Below are positions 37,464 to 46,686 of a DNA stretch of 64,000 nt, in pieces; within the stretch, counting starts at the first letter, position 1, and each line of letters begins with the position of its first letter. The stretch covers positions 1 through 64,000 of the forward strand of contig NZ_JRPL02000006.1 in NCBI RefSeq assembly GCF_000765905.2, given 5' to 3'. The stretch comes from Helicobacter trogontum (GTDB taxonomy: Bacteria; Campylobacterota; Campylobacteria; Campylobacterales; Helicobacteraceae). The position numbers and the translations under genes are program-made. Under the pieces are notes generated by a model. The model worked only from the letters and a program-made list of their open reading frames with translations, had not been told where the DNA came from and searched no databases.

Positions 37464-37632
37464 TATAATTTTAGCTTTGTGGAAAAACTCACATGTCAAT
37501 CCTAAAGATTGGTTGTCCTTTGTTTGCACATCTTAGATTCATGATAAGCTTAGTTGCAAACTAAGGGTTAATGGGCATGGTGGCAAAACCAATTCACAAA
37601 ATTTTATTATTAAATTTTAAGGAGCTTATGCT
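37464..37632 (+). promoter_or_regulatory. rpsB-tsf promoter and about 155-base leader
   Basis: TATAAT at 37464-37469 would start a transcript near 37477 with a long leader before rpsB. The leader contains small stems (CAATC/GATTG near 37498-37515, CTTAG/CTAAG near 37550-37566) and AAGGAG at 37618-37623. S2 represses its own mRNA through the leader in other bacteria; the same here is an inference. I could not align this leader to a known S2-binding structure. Confidence 0.45.
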
Positions 37633-38439
37633 ATGGTTACTATGAAAGATTTGTTGGAATGCGGTGTACATTTTGGACACCAAACAAGAAGATGGAATCC
37701 AAAAATGAAGAAGTTCATATTTGGTGTACGCAAAAATATTCATATCATTGATTTACAAAAGACATTGCGTTACTTCCGCTACACTTATAATGTTGTACGT
37801 GATGCAGCAAGTGAGGGTAAAGTGATTATGTTTGTAGGGACAAAAAAGCAAGCAAGCGATACGCTAAGAGAATATGCTGAAAAAGTAAATGCACCTTATG
37901 TAAATTATCGTTGGCTTGGTGGTATGTTGACAAACTTTAGCACTATTAAAAAATCGGTGAGAAAACTTGAGATTATTGAAGAAATGGAGTCAAGCGGACA
38001 AATTGATCTTTTGACAAAAAAAGAAAAACTCATGCTTTTGCGTAAAAAAGAAAAACTTAATAAGTATCTTGGTGGGATAAGACATCTTAAAAAAGCCCCT
38101 GACATGCTTTTTGTTGTTGATGCACTGAAAGAAAGAATTGCAGTTGGTGAGGCAAGAAAGCTTGGTATTCCAGTGGTTGCGCCACTTGATACAAATTGTG
38201 ATCCAGATTTGATTGACTATCCAATTCCAGGAAATGATGATGCGATTCGCTCTATCCAGCTTTTCTGCAAAGAAATAAGCGATGCAATTACAGAAGGGCG
38301 AGAGATGAATGGTGCTGAAGGTGAGGAAAATGTAGTAAGAACAGAACCTTTACCAGCTACAGAGGATGAGAAAGAAGAAGTAATGGCAGAATTGCAAGCA
38401 GAAATGGAAAAAGAGTTTCAAGCAAAAGAAGGAGAATAA
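37633..38439 (+). CDS. rpsB: 30S ribosomal protein S2
   Basis: A 268-aa protein beginning [20 protein letters not shown], almost identical to other Helicobacter S2 proteins. [33 protein letters not shown] and the acidic C-terminal tail are present. AAGGAG is placed nine bases before the ATG. It is the first gene of the rpsB-tsf operon, with two bases between the genes. Confidence 0.97.
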   Translation: MVTMKDLLECGVHFGHQTRRWNPKMKKFIFGVRKNIHIIDLQKTLRYFRYTYNVVRDAASEGKVIMFVGTKKQASDTLREYAEKVNAPYVNYRWLGGMLTNFSTIKKSVRKLEIIEEMESSGQIDLLTKKEKLMLLRKKEKLNKYLGGIRHLKKAPDMLFVVDALKERIAVGEARKLGIPVVAPLDTNCDPDLIDYPIPGNDDAIRSIQLFCKEISDAITEGREMNGAEGEENVVRTEPLPATEDEKEEVMAELQAEMEKEFQAKEGE

Positions 38440-38441
38440 CA

Positions 38442-39587
38442 ATGCGTGATGAGACAAAAGAAGCATTGCAAAATGCAAAAGAAGCAATAAGCGAAGCAGG
38501 TAAGCAAATCAAACAAGAAGTACAAGAAATTTCTGCAAAGGTTGTAGCAGAATTGCGTAAAAAGACTGATGCGGGCATTATGGAATGTAAAAACGCATTA
38601 AAAGAGTGCAAGGGAAATATTGAAGAAGCAATCGAGTATCTACGTAAAAAAGGGTTAAGTAAGGCTGCTAAAAAGGCAGATAGGATAGCTGCTGAAGGCG
38701 CTATTGCAATGAAAATTGCTGATGATTTTACAAAGGCAACTCTAGTTGAAGTAAATTCTGAAACAGATTTTGTAGCCAAAAATGATGACTTTCAAGAGAT
38801 TGTTGCAAATATTCTTGATTTAGCTTTCAAACGTTCGCTAAACACAACAGAATCTTTAATGCAACTTAGTGTTAATGGTGAATCTTTTGAAGATTACTTG
38901 AAGCAAAAGATTGCTATCATCGGAGAGAATATTGTTATCCGTCGTGTTGCTACTATCACTTGTAAGCCAAATCAGCTTATTAATGGGTATTTGCACCATA
39001 ATAAAAAGGTTGGTGCAATAACACTTTTGAGTGTTGAAAAAGAAGAGAATGTGTCTAAATTAAGCGAGTTTAGTAAGCTTTTAAGTATGCATATTGCATC
39101 AATGAAGCCAAAGTTTTTAAGCTATAAAGAACTTGATAAGGACTTTGTAGCAAAAGAGAGAGTGGCAATTGCTGCTGAACTTGAGAAAGAAAATGAGGAA
39201 CTTGCAAGACTAAAAAAACCATTACATCGTATTCCCGAGTTTGTAAGTCGCAGTGAGCTTACAGAATCTGTGCTACAAGCAAAAGAAGAAGAATTGCGTG
39301 CTGCATTGAAAGCTGAAGGAAAACCAGAGAAAATTTGGGATAAAATCCTTCCAGGGCAACTAGATCGTTTTATCCTTGATAATACAATTTTAGATCAAAG
39401 ACTAACTTTACTAGCACAGCTTTATGCTCTTGATGATAAAAAAACTATCACACAAGTGCTTGATGAGAAAAGTAAAGAATTGAATGATAATATACAAGTT
39501 GTATCATTTACAAACTTTGAACTTGGTGAGGGTATTGAAAAGAAAGTGGATAACTTTGCTGAAGAAGTTGCAGCACAAATGAAATAA
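38442..39587 (+). CDS. tsf: elongation factor Ts with N-terminal extension
   Basis: A 381-aa nucleotide-exchange factor for EF-Tu. The normal start (SAKVVAELRKKTDAGIMECK, a UBA-like domain) begins only at residue 30; TDFVAKN and the coiled C-terminal half follow. The first 28 residues (MRDETKEALQNAKEAISEAG and on) form a charged, probably helical extension that I do not know from other EF-Ts. The start is well supported: AAGGAGAATAACA precedes the ATG, rpsB ends two bases before it, and no other start codon lies nearer the domain. Confidence 0.93.
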   Translation: MRDETKEALQNAKEAISEAGKQIKQEVQEISAKVVAELRKKTDAGIMECKNALKECKGNIEEAIEYLRKKGLSKAAKKADRIAAEGAIAMKIADDFTKATLVEVNSETDFVAKNDDFQEIVANILDLAFKRSLNTTESLMQLSVNGESFEDYLKQKIAIIGENIVIRRVATITCKPNQLINGYLHHNKKVGAITLLSVEKEENVSKLSEFSKLLSMHIASMKPKFLSYKELDKDFVAKERVAIAAELEKENEELARLKKPLHRIPEFVSRSELTESVLQAKEEELRAALKAEGKPEKIWDKILPGQLDRFILDNTILDQRLTLLAQLYALDDKKTITQVLDEKSKELNDNIQVVSFTNFELGEGIEKKVDNFAEEVAAQMK

Positions 39588-39599
39588 CTTCTTAATAAA

Positions 39600-39626
39600 T
39601 GTTGATAGTTCATTGGCCTATCAACA
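39600..39626 (+). terminator. stem-loop after tsf
   Basis: TGTTGATAG at 39600-39608 pairs with CTATCAACA at 39618-39626 around a nine-base loop, 13 bases after the tsf stop. No T-run follows, so intrinsic termination would be weak. Position makes it the likely end of the rpsB-tsf transcript. Confidence 0.45.
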
Positions 39627-39664
39627 TGGAATACCATACAAATCTATGCAATCTATATTGATAT

Positions 39665-39727
39665 AGATGATATCATCTTGTAAAAATATATTGAAGCAAA
39701 AGTATATAACATTCAAGATGATGATAT
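39665..39727 (+). promoter_or_regulatory. palindromic sites upstream of the secretin gene
   Basis: AGATGATATCATCT at 39665-39678 is a perfect 14-base palindrome; the related CAAGATGATGATAT at 39714-39727 pairs with the right half of the first site (ATATCATCTTG) apart from a 3-base insertion. Both lie within 80 bases of the secretin start, so they may be paired operator sites. The regulator is unknown. Confidence 0.35.
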
Positions 39728-39743
39728 TTAAAGTGTATAAATT

Positions 39744-42050
39744 ATGGAAAAGCAAAATAGTGATGGAATCTTTAATATATGTCTAGAAAGATTTCAAGGC
39801 ATTTTTATTTCAATTACATTTTTTATAGTTTTGTTTTTTCATACTTTATATGGCGAACAAAATATAGTCCAATTGCAAGAATCACCTCCCACAAAAGAAG
39901 CACAATCTTATTCAAATCCCATTCATAATCCACCAGTTAATACATATAAATTGCAAACATACTCCATCATCCATGATCTTCGCACAGCATTTGAGCCCTA
40001 CTCTAGTATGGATACACAATATAAAGTTATCTTAAAAGAGTATAATGCAATGCTAAAAAATATGCAAGATTCTAATAATCACTCTTTAGGCACTATAGCT
40101 ATACCAGAAAGATTAGACTCTAGAACCTCTCATACACAAAAACCCACACCCACAAACACAAAACAAGATCGTACATCACAACAAGAAGTGTATAATTTAG
40201 AATCTAATCTCTATCCACTTTCTCAAGAGATACCGCGTGTATACACATCTCAACTAAACTTAACGCCAGATTCTAAATATAGCCCACTAGATCCTACAGC
40301 CAAGCAAGGAATGAATTTCACAGACATGTATTCTACTTACGCAGATTTTCTATCCATTCTTGATGCTTCCTGTTGTTCTGTGTCATTACCAAATAATGTT
40401 ATCAATAGCTTTGATTTAAGAGGTTCAAAACAAGCTTTACAGCAAATAGAAACTAGATTAAAAGATTCTACACAGGGGGTTGATGTGCAATCTAAAGATA
40501 TGCAAAACCACACAAATATACAGAATCTAGCACGACAACAAAGTATAGCAAATCAGCAAAATAACACAAAAACAGATATTGATATAAACCTACTTGCTCC
40601 AAAGTGTATAAAAAAGAGGTTTAATATTACAAAGGATGAAAAATTAAATATCCATACATTATTACACGCCCTTGCAAAAGAGTGTGATTTTTCCATACAA
40701 TATACGCATAATGCTAAGCAAAACCTACATAATCATCAAAATATAACGCTCAATATACGCGACAAGCCGCTTGATTTTGTATTAAATATGCTTTTAGGTA
40801 ATATGTTTTATACCATAGATTCCAATCGCTTGATCATCAGCGATATTTCAATGCAAATGTTTACAATCAATTATATTTCAAGCACAAGAATGGCACAGAG
40901 CAGCACAGATGTCTTATTCTCACAAGAACAGCATGATAACTATAATATGGGATATAATGGATTCTATAATAGTATGATTCCAAGCTATACACAAAGTTAT
41001 GCGTGGCAAAATAATCCAGCAAATACGCAAACTTCACAAAGAGAAAATCAGAGCATGTCAGGCTATCTTGATAACCTCTCATTGCGTAATCAACTGCGTT
41101 CTCAAATGAGCACAGCCAATACACGTTTTGGAAAAAGTGGAACAAAAGTGTATTCTCTTGATGAGATTAATTTTTGGGCAGATATAGAATCTAAACTGCA
41201 CATTATGCTTGATACAAAGCTTGGTGATAAATTTATGATTGATAAAGGTGCAGGGCTTATTGCTGTATGGACTACAAAGCAGAAGATGAGAGAAGTCTCA
41301 CATTTCTTGCAAAATTTGGAGCAAAAGATGAATATGCAAGTAGCCATTGATGTAGAGATTTTATCACTCATGCATTTTCAGACCAATAATGTAGGTATTG
41401 ATTGGCAATCAATATTTTCTATTCTCAATCCGACACAATCAAATCTCAATCTATCGTTTGGTGGTGGTGGTGCCATGCTTACGCTTGGAAATAATAATGC
41501 TGATTTGCAAAGTATTTTTAATCTCTTACGCACCTATGGTGATTTGCGTAGTCTTAGTAATCCAAAAATCATGGCATTAAACAATCAGCCCGCACTCATT
41601 AGTGTTGGCTCTGTCCTGCGTTATACACAAAATCTTGTGTATCAATCCAACAATACAAATACGACAATTCAGAATACAAGCACACAATATCCAAGTATTT
41701 TTGCTGGGATCTTGCTTGATATTACTCCCTCAATTAGTGAAGATTCAGTAATTTTACGTATAAATCCCTCCATTACAAAGACAAAAGATCCAGAGATGGA
41801 AAACATTGCTCAAGCATTAAGTGCACCACCAAACCTTAGCACAAATCAGCTCTCTTCAATCGTCAGACTAAGAGATGGTGAACGGGTGATTATTGGCGGA
41901 TTACTCAGTAATGTTATCCAAAATACAAGCCAAGCAATCCCAAAAATGGGTGAAAATAAATGGTTAAAAAATATTTTTGGCAAACAGAGTAATATTAATC
42001 GTAATGAAGAATTAATTATAATTATCACGCCACATATCATACGACAATAA
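39744..42050 (+). CDS. secretin-domain outer-membrane protein
   Basis: A 768-aa protein with an N-terminal hydrophobic stretch (GIFISITFFIVLFFHTLYG, signal-like), a long Ser/Asn/Gln-rich, probably disordered region to about residue 290, an STN-like/N0 fold (LNIRDKPLDFVLNMLLGNMF), an N1-type domain with VAIDVEILSLMHFQTNNVGIDW, and the secretin core (SLSNPKIMALNNQPALISVG, RLRDGERVIIGGLLSN, IIIITPHIIRQ). It is of the MshL/CtsD type. No other type II secretion or pilus gene is in the window. The ribosome site is weak. Confidence 0.85.
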   Translation: MEKQNSDGIFNICLERFQGIFISITFFIVLFFHTLYGEQNIVQLQESPPTKEAQSYSNPIHNPPVNTYKLQTYSIIHDLRTAFEPYSSMDTQYKVILKEYNAMLKNMQDSNNHSLGTIAIPERLDSRTSHTQKPTPTNTKQDRTSQQEVYNLESNLYPLSQEIPRVYTSQLNLTPDSKYSPLDPTAKQGMNFTDMYSTYADFLSILDASCCSVSLPNNVINSFDLRGSKQALQQIETRLKDSTQGVDVQSKDMQNHTNIQNLARQQSIANQQNNTKTDIDINLLAPKCIKKRFNITKDEKLNIHTLLHALAKECDFSIQYTHNAKQNLHNHQNITLNIRDKPLDFVLNMLLGNMFYTIDSNRLIISDISMQMFTINYISSTRMAQSSTDVLFSQEQHDNYNMGYNGFYNSMIPSYTQSYAWQNNPANTQTSQRENQSMSGYLDNLSLRNQLRSQMSTANTRFGKSGTKVYSLDEINFWADIESKLHIMLDTKLGDKFMIDKGAGLIAVWTTKQKMREVSHFLQNLEQKMNMQVAIDVEILSLMHFQTNNVGIDWQSIFSILNPTQSNLNLSFGGGGAMLTLGNNNADLQSIFNLLRTYGDLRSLSNPKIMALNNQPALISVGSVLRYTQNLVYQSNNTNTTIQNTSTQYPSIFAGILLDITPSISEDSVILRINPSITKTKDPEMENIAQALSAPPNLSTNQLSSIVRLRDGERVIIGGLLSNVIQNTSQAIPKMGENKWLKNIFGKQSNINRNEELIIIITPHIIRQ

Positions 42051-42172
42051 TCCCTTCCTTTCTTTACACAACCAAGCCTATCTACGAGCGAATAATTGAC
42101 ATTTTATCGCTAGAATATACCCTTTTTAAATTAACAGAGGAATATTAGTATTTTATTACGGGGGTTTATTAT

Positions 42173-43267
42173 ATGCGTATAAAAAAAATCTTTGTGATGT
42201 ATATACTATTGCATATGTATATAGCTCACGCATTAGTTAGCAATGTGGAAAGTGATACAAGGGACTTGCAGACGACACAACAAGACAAGAAAAATCATAG
42301 CCCACAAACAAAAGAATTAAAACCAACTCATAAAGAGGTTATGGAGCAAGAAGATTCTAAGTCAGAAGCCTCTAAGCAAGAAAGTGCATTGGAGAAACGC
42401 ATAATAAATGACTATGCACGCACACAAATTCAGCCTTTTAAATCCGATACGCTTGATATAAGATCGCTTTTTTCATATTTTAAATTTTATGAACCATGGT
42501 ATATACTACCCGCATATTATAGCTTTAGTGATATGTATAGCCCAGATTTAATGCGTACAGAGATTAAAGCACAAATTAGCTTTCGTTTGGAGTTATTGAA
42601 TGATGTGGTATGTAAATTTTGTGCTTTTAGCTTTGATTATACGCAAAAAATCTATTTACAAACTTACAATGATCCACAAAGCTCACCTTTGCGTGATACA
42701 GACCTATCTCCAGGTGTAAGTTTTATATATAAAAAGCCTATTCCTATTGCCAATGGAAATGGTGGCTATTTTAATTGGTTTTCTATAGGATACAACCATG
42801 TAAGCAACGGAGAGAGAGAAAATGTAAATAGTGCCGATCCGCGTCAAGCAGAGTGGGGTGGCAATTTTGTGAGGTCCAAGGCACTTGATAGGGTGATCTT
42901 TGAAACAAACTATAGATACAAGAATTTTAATACACGCATACGCGCATGGGTAAATATTTCTGCAATCGCTTATGATGGTGCAAAGACAAATGGTGATATT
43001 GGAAAATATATAGGATATGGGGATATCAAATTCTCTTATACATATAAAAACAATCACTTTGAGCTGTATCTTAATAATATTTTTAACAACTATTTTACAC
43101 GTGATTATTGGAATTGGAAGGGACTTATTGAGCTTGGATATAGCTATGGAGTAAGTAAGCATTATGCTATTTATGCACAGTATCTTTATGGTCATGGTGA
43201 TAGTTTGTATGAATATAGTTTGCCTGTGAATAGAATTGGTGTTGGTGTGCGTCTGCGTGATTTTTAG
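42173..43267 (+). CDS. pldA: outer-membrane phospholipase A
   Basis: A 364-aa OMPLA. A signal peptide ends near AHA (residue 20), followed by a long charged linker (to about residue 90) rich in Lys, Glu and Ser. The barrel carries the catalytic motif GYNHVSNGER with His209 and Ser211, the equivalent of YxHxSNG in E. coli PldA, and it ends RLRDF with a terminal Phe. The enzyme hydrolyses acyl chains from misplaced outer-membrane phospholipids; in H. pylori it affects colonisation and acid resistance. GGGGG precedes the ATG weakly. Confidence 0.88.
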   Translation: MRIKKIFVMYILLHMYIAHALVSNVESDTRDLQTTQQDKKNHSPQTKELKPTHKEVMEQEDSKSEASKQESALEKRIINDYARTQIQPFKSDTLDIRSLFSYFKFYEPWYILPAYYSFSDMYSPDLMRTEIKAQISFRLELLNDVVCKFCAFSFDYTQKIYLQTYNDPQSSPLRDTDLSPGVSFIYKKPIPIANGNGGYFNWFSIGYNHVSNGERENVNSADPRQAEWGGNFVRSKALDRVIFETNYRYKNFNTRIRAWVNISAIAYDGAKTNGDIGKYIGYGDIKFSYTYKNNHFELYLNNIFNNYFTRDYWNWKGLIELGYSYGVSKHYAIYAQYLYGHGDSLYEYSLPVNRIGVGVRLRDF

Positions 43268-43419
43268 GTTCTAATGTAACTTAAAATAAAAATAACTTTA
43301 GAGTGTAAGATCTCAAATTCAGATTCAAATATCTATGATATTTGATGCAGCAACACTGCATTCAAAATCTATCAAAGCGTTTTTGCTTTATCTACAAAAT
43401 GCTTACATAATCTAGGCAA
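43268..43419. other. non-coding stretch after pldA
   Basis: No gene is visible. It adjoins the decayed gene remnants that fill the rest of the pldA-membrane protein interval. Confidence 0.5.
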
Positions 43420-43760
43420 TCACATATAGGTTTTATTGCTGCTGCTTTTGTTATGCTGGGTAATCTTTTTGCTTGGAGTGAAGAGAAGTTTACCATTTAA
43501 AAATTTATCATCAAGCAATCCATCGTGAAGTTTATCATTTTCATCAAGGTGGTATTTATGAGTCATGTCTAGTATGCGTAGGTTAGTCTAAAATTTTTGT
43601 CTAATTCGTTTTTTTGTTGCTCTAAAAGTCTTTAATCTTTTTTATCTTTGCTATACTCATTAGGTTTATAATTAGAATCTACTAAGCACAAATATCCATA
43701 ATTTACCATAGCTAATTTGGCGTTATCCTCAAGTTTTTCTATTTGCTGCTTGTTATTCAT
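43420..43760 (-). pseudogene. decayed gene, family not recognised
   Basis: From ATG 43760 (AAGGGATTAAGA upstream) the frame reads MNNKQQIEKLEDNAKLAMVN, then YGYLCLVDSNYKPNEYSKD and TAA at 43632-43634. Past that stop the same frame keeps sense (RLLEQQKNELDKNFRLTYAY) up to TAG at 43569-43571. A second frame then continues (MTHKYHLDENDKLHDGLLDD, FLNGKLLFTPSKKITQ) to TGA at 43420. Two stops and one frameshift inside coherent, polar protein sequence indicate decay of one gene of at least 110 residues. Confidence 0.6.
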
Positions 43761-44000
43761 TCTTAATCCCTTTTTCTAATCTCATCGCATTATATGCAAT
43801 CTTTCACTTTAGGCACTCATAAGGGGTATAGCTAAAATGGCAAGAACAACACGTCATGTTTTAATATATAAATGTTTTATATCTGTTAATTGTTTCTGTC
43901 AATGTGTGGCTGTAGGGCATAAAATTCCACAATTATAACAGTATCTTTAAGTTTGGGAGTTTATTTATTGCAAATCTATTTTTGTTTACATATTTGATAT

Positions 44001-44191
44001 CTATTCATCGTCGGGTAGCAGGGTTCTTGATAATATTCCAATTTTATAAGTTGTTTGCTCGTTAGTTAAGGTATTAGATATTACTTTATTTAACTCCCCC
44101 AATTTAATGTATCCAAACTAAAATCAAAGTAACGCAGAATCTCATTATACTTTTTATCATCATTTGAGAGTTCATTTATTTTACATATCTT
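44001..44191 (-). pseudogene. C-terminal remnant of a second decayed gene
   Basis: One frame reads NELSNDDKKYNEILRYFDFS, then LDTLNWG up to a G5 run, where it meets a stop. Shifted at that run, another frame reads ELNKVISNTLTNEQTTYKIG and ILSRTLLPDDE, ending at TAG 44001-44003. It is the tail of an unrecognised protein broken by a slip in the G run. Between the two remnants (43761-44000) a short VIIVEFYALQPHIDRNN string may be another fragment of the same gene. Confidence 0.45.
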
Positions 44192-44357
44192 TTAAATTCT
44201 TAATCACTAAGCTGCAGTCTATAAGGAGTATATAGAGGGATTATTAAATAGATAGATTCCAAACAACAAATAAGGTCTAGGCAATCTTTCAGGCAAGATA
44301 AACTTTCTTATGAATCTTGATTTGCTACCATTATATTAAACCTTGTTGCCATCTATA

Positions 44358-44666
44358 TTATTGTCTATTTCTTGATGATATTTTTTTTGCAAGAAATAAT
44401 TTGAGCATAGTTTTATTATCTTTTGCAAAATATGCTATGATAAAAGCCAATGGTATTGCTAAAATACCTGTTATTAATGGAGTGCACAGCACAAGGAAAA
44501 GTGAACAACAAGTAATCATGGCATAATATCCCTGTTTATTATTTCTAAATCGATAATTTTTACTCATAATAACACTTGCTAAAATCAAACAAAAAGCAGC
44601 ACTAAGGCCAAAATGTAGCATTATTGCAGCGGTAGATCCCATGGGATTTAATATTGCATTAAACAT
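44358..44666 (-). CDS. small membrane protein, function unknown
   Basis: A 102-aa protein with three predicted membrane helices (about residues 14-34, 48-64 and 64-82) and a basic tail. AAGGATAGCA lies directly before ATG 44666. I recognise no family. It is isolated between the decayed region and nhaA, on the opposite strand to nhaA. Confidence 0.6.
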   Translation of the reverse strand: MFNAILNPMGSTAAIMLHFGLSAAFCLILASVIMSKNYRFRNNKQGYYAMITCCSLFLVLCTPLITGILAIPLAFIIAYFAKDNKTMLKLFLAKKISSRNRQ

Positions 44667-44989
44667 TGCTATCCTTTCTAATTATGGAATGTATAAATTA
44701 GCTAATACAACGACATTCTAATAACTTTCTATATATTGTACCATACTATCTTGTAAAAATAAGAGAGTGTATATAAAAGCATCTACTTAAAACAAATAAA
44801 TACAAAATCAGTCAAGTTTTCTTAACAAGCAAAACCACCCTGATAAATCTAGCTCTTACCTTAAACTTTATAGCTTATATGACATTAGGAAACAAAATAT
44901 AAAAATACAGAAAAATACATCTTGTTTTATTATGCTTTAAGTTTTTTATTATAATAATCTCATTTTTTAAATAATAAAAAAGGATTATA
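44667..44989. other. 323-base divergent intergenic region
   Basis: A/T-rich spacer between the small membrane protein gene and nhaA. It must hold both promoters. I see no RNA gene or repeat. Confidence 0.4.
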
Positions 44990-46285
44990 ATGCGTGTTAC
45001 ACAAGTTTTGATGAGTTTTATCCGCAGTGAATCTTTTGGTGGTATTTTTCTTGGGATTAGCACAATTATGGCACTTATTATTGCTAATTCACCATTATCG
45101 CATATGTACCATACATTTTTTGAAACACCTTTTGGCTTTCAGTTTGGTGAATATTTTGTGGGTATGGAGTTGAAAATATGGGTAAATGATGTGCTTATGT
45201 CATTTTTCTTTTTACTTGTTGGGTTGGAGATTAAAAGAGAGATGCTCTTTGGTGAGTTAAACTCTTTTTCAAAAGCTGCCTTTCCAGCTATCGCTGCATT
45301 GGGGGGCATGATAGTCCCAGGTGCAATTTATTATGCATTAAATATTGGAACCGCTTCAAGTCATGGGTTTGGGATTCCAATGGCAACAGATATTGCCTTT
45401 GCATTGGGCGTGCTGCTTATACTTGGCAAACGCATTCCTATCGCTTTAAAGGTGTTTCTTGTTACCCTTGCTGTTGTTGATGATTTGGGTGCTATTGTTG
45501 TTATTGCTTTATTTTATGGGGATTCTATACATGCTTTATGGTTGCTTGCATCAGCTGGTATCATCGTGCTATTAGTGCTCTGCAATATGCGTGGTATTAA
45601 ACATTTGAGTGTATATCTTGGGCTTGGGGTTTTATTGTGGTTTTTTGTGCATGCAAGTGGTATTCATGCAACTATTGCTGCAGTTATCTTAGCATTTTGT
45701 ATTCCTGTAAAAGCAAAACGAGACTTCCAAGCATTTTACGAGCAAATGGGTGTATGGGCAAAAAATTATGAACACAAACAAAACAAACAAAAATCTATAC
45801 TTTTAGATCATGATAAATTAGAGTTTGTGCAAGAAGTGCAACAAAGTGCAATAAACACACAGAATCCACTCTTGAGATTGGAGCATTTTTTGCAACCCTG
45901 GAGTGCTTATTTTATTATGCCTTGTTTTGCATTTGCCAATGCGGGTGTAAGTATTGAGTCTAATTTTAATTTCAACATAGATCATATTTTTCTTGGCGTC
46001 TTCTTAGGCTTGGTATTAGGCAAGCCTATTGGGATCTTTCTTGCATCATTTTTGTGTGAAAAACTCGGTATTGCAAAACGACCTGATGGAATCTCTTGGA
46101 AATATATCTTGGGTGCGGGTATGTTAGCAGGTATTGGTTTTACAATGTCGTTATTTGTGTCTGAACTCGCCTTTGATATACATGAAGCAAAAGAATTGTC
46201 TAAAATTACTATCTTGCTCGCATCACTGACTTCATGTATTATTGGTGTTGTATTCTTGCTTTTATCTGGCAAAGCAAAAAATTAA
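44990..46285 (+). CDS. nhaA: Na+/H+ antiporter NhaA
   Basis: A 431-aa inner-membrane antiporter that exports sodium in exchange for protons. The ion-binding Asp pair is in VTLAVVDDLGAIVV, and TDIAFALGVL and GVLLWFFVHASGIHATIA are conserved. A hydrophilic loop of about 55 residues (from KAKRDFQAFYEQM to RLEHFLQPW) is present, as in H. pylori NhaA, and is absent from the 388-aa E. coli protein. AAAGGA precedes the ATG. It opens the nhaA-yajC-secDF stretch conserved in Helicobacter. Confidence 0.96.
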   Translation: MRVTQVLMSFIRSESFGGIFLGISTIMALIIANSPLSHMYHTFFETPFGFQFGEYFVGMELKIWVNDVLMSFFFLLVGLEIKREMLFGELNSFSKAAFPAIAALGGMIVPGAIYYALNIGTASSHGFGIPMATDIAFALGVLLILGKRIPIALKVFLVTLAVVDDLGAIVVIALFYGDSIHALWLLASAGIIVLLVLCNMRGIKHLSVYLGLGVLLWFFVHASGIHATIAAVILAFCIPVKAKRDFQAFYEQMGVWAKNYEHKQNKQKSILLDHDKLEFVQEVQQSAINTQNPLLRLEHFLQPWSAYFIMPCFAFANAGVSIESNFNFNIDHIFLGVFLGLVLGKPIGIFLASFLCEKLGIAKRPDGISWKYILGAGMLAGIGFTMSLFVSELAFDIHEAKELSKITILLASLTSCIIGVVFLLLSGKAKN

Positions 46286-46336
46286 CATTTTTTGTGTTAG
46301 AATCTATGCTTTATTTTTTAGGTATGAAGGAGATAT

Positions 46337-46666
46337 ATGCAAGAGCTTATTAGTTTTTTACCATTAGCAGTTCTTATTGCAGTGTTTTATTTTCTTGTTT
46401 TTCGTCCGCAACAGCAACAAAGAAAAAAGCATGCTGCTATGGTTGAATCTTTAAAGAGAGGGGATAAGATTGTTACTAATGGTGGTTTTGTATGTGAGGT
46501 AATCAAGCAAGATGATAGGTTTATACTTGTAGAGTTGGGTGATACGCAAGTAAGGCTTGCAAAAGAGTTTGTAGCCTACAAAGTTGATGAAATGGTAGAA
46601 CAAGATGATTCCAATGCAGATTCAAAGGAAGAAAAAGAATCTAAAAGCAAGCATGATAAAAAATAG
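46337..46666 (+). CDS. yajC: Sec translocon accessory protein YajC
   Basis: A 109-aa single-span membrane protein (helix at about residues 5-22, LISFLPLAVLIAVFYFLVFR) followed by RPQQQQRKKH and a KRGDKIVTNGGFVCEV block typical of YajC. The tail is Asp/Glu/Lys-rich. It joins SecDF at the SecYEG translocon. AAGGAG lies before the ATG. secD begins 20 bases after its stop. Confidence 0.95.
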   Translation: MQELISFLPLAVLIAVFYFLVFRPQQQQRKKHAAMVESLKRGDKIVTNGGFVCEVIKQDDRFILVELGDTQVRLAKEFVAYKVDEMVEQDDSNADSKEEKESKSKHDKK

Positions 46667-46686
46667 AATATAGGTTAGACTAGCGT

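Noticed and set aside
42704-43195. 163-codon minus-strand ORF inside pldA
   Set aside because: It is antisense to the OMPLA catalytic region and barrel; the plus-strand gene is well supported and this frame has no ribosome site.
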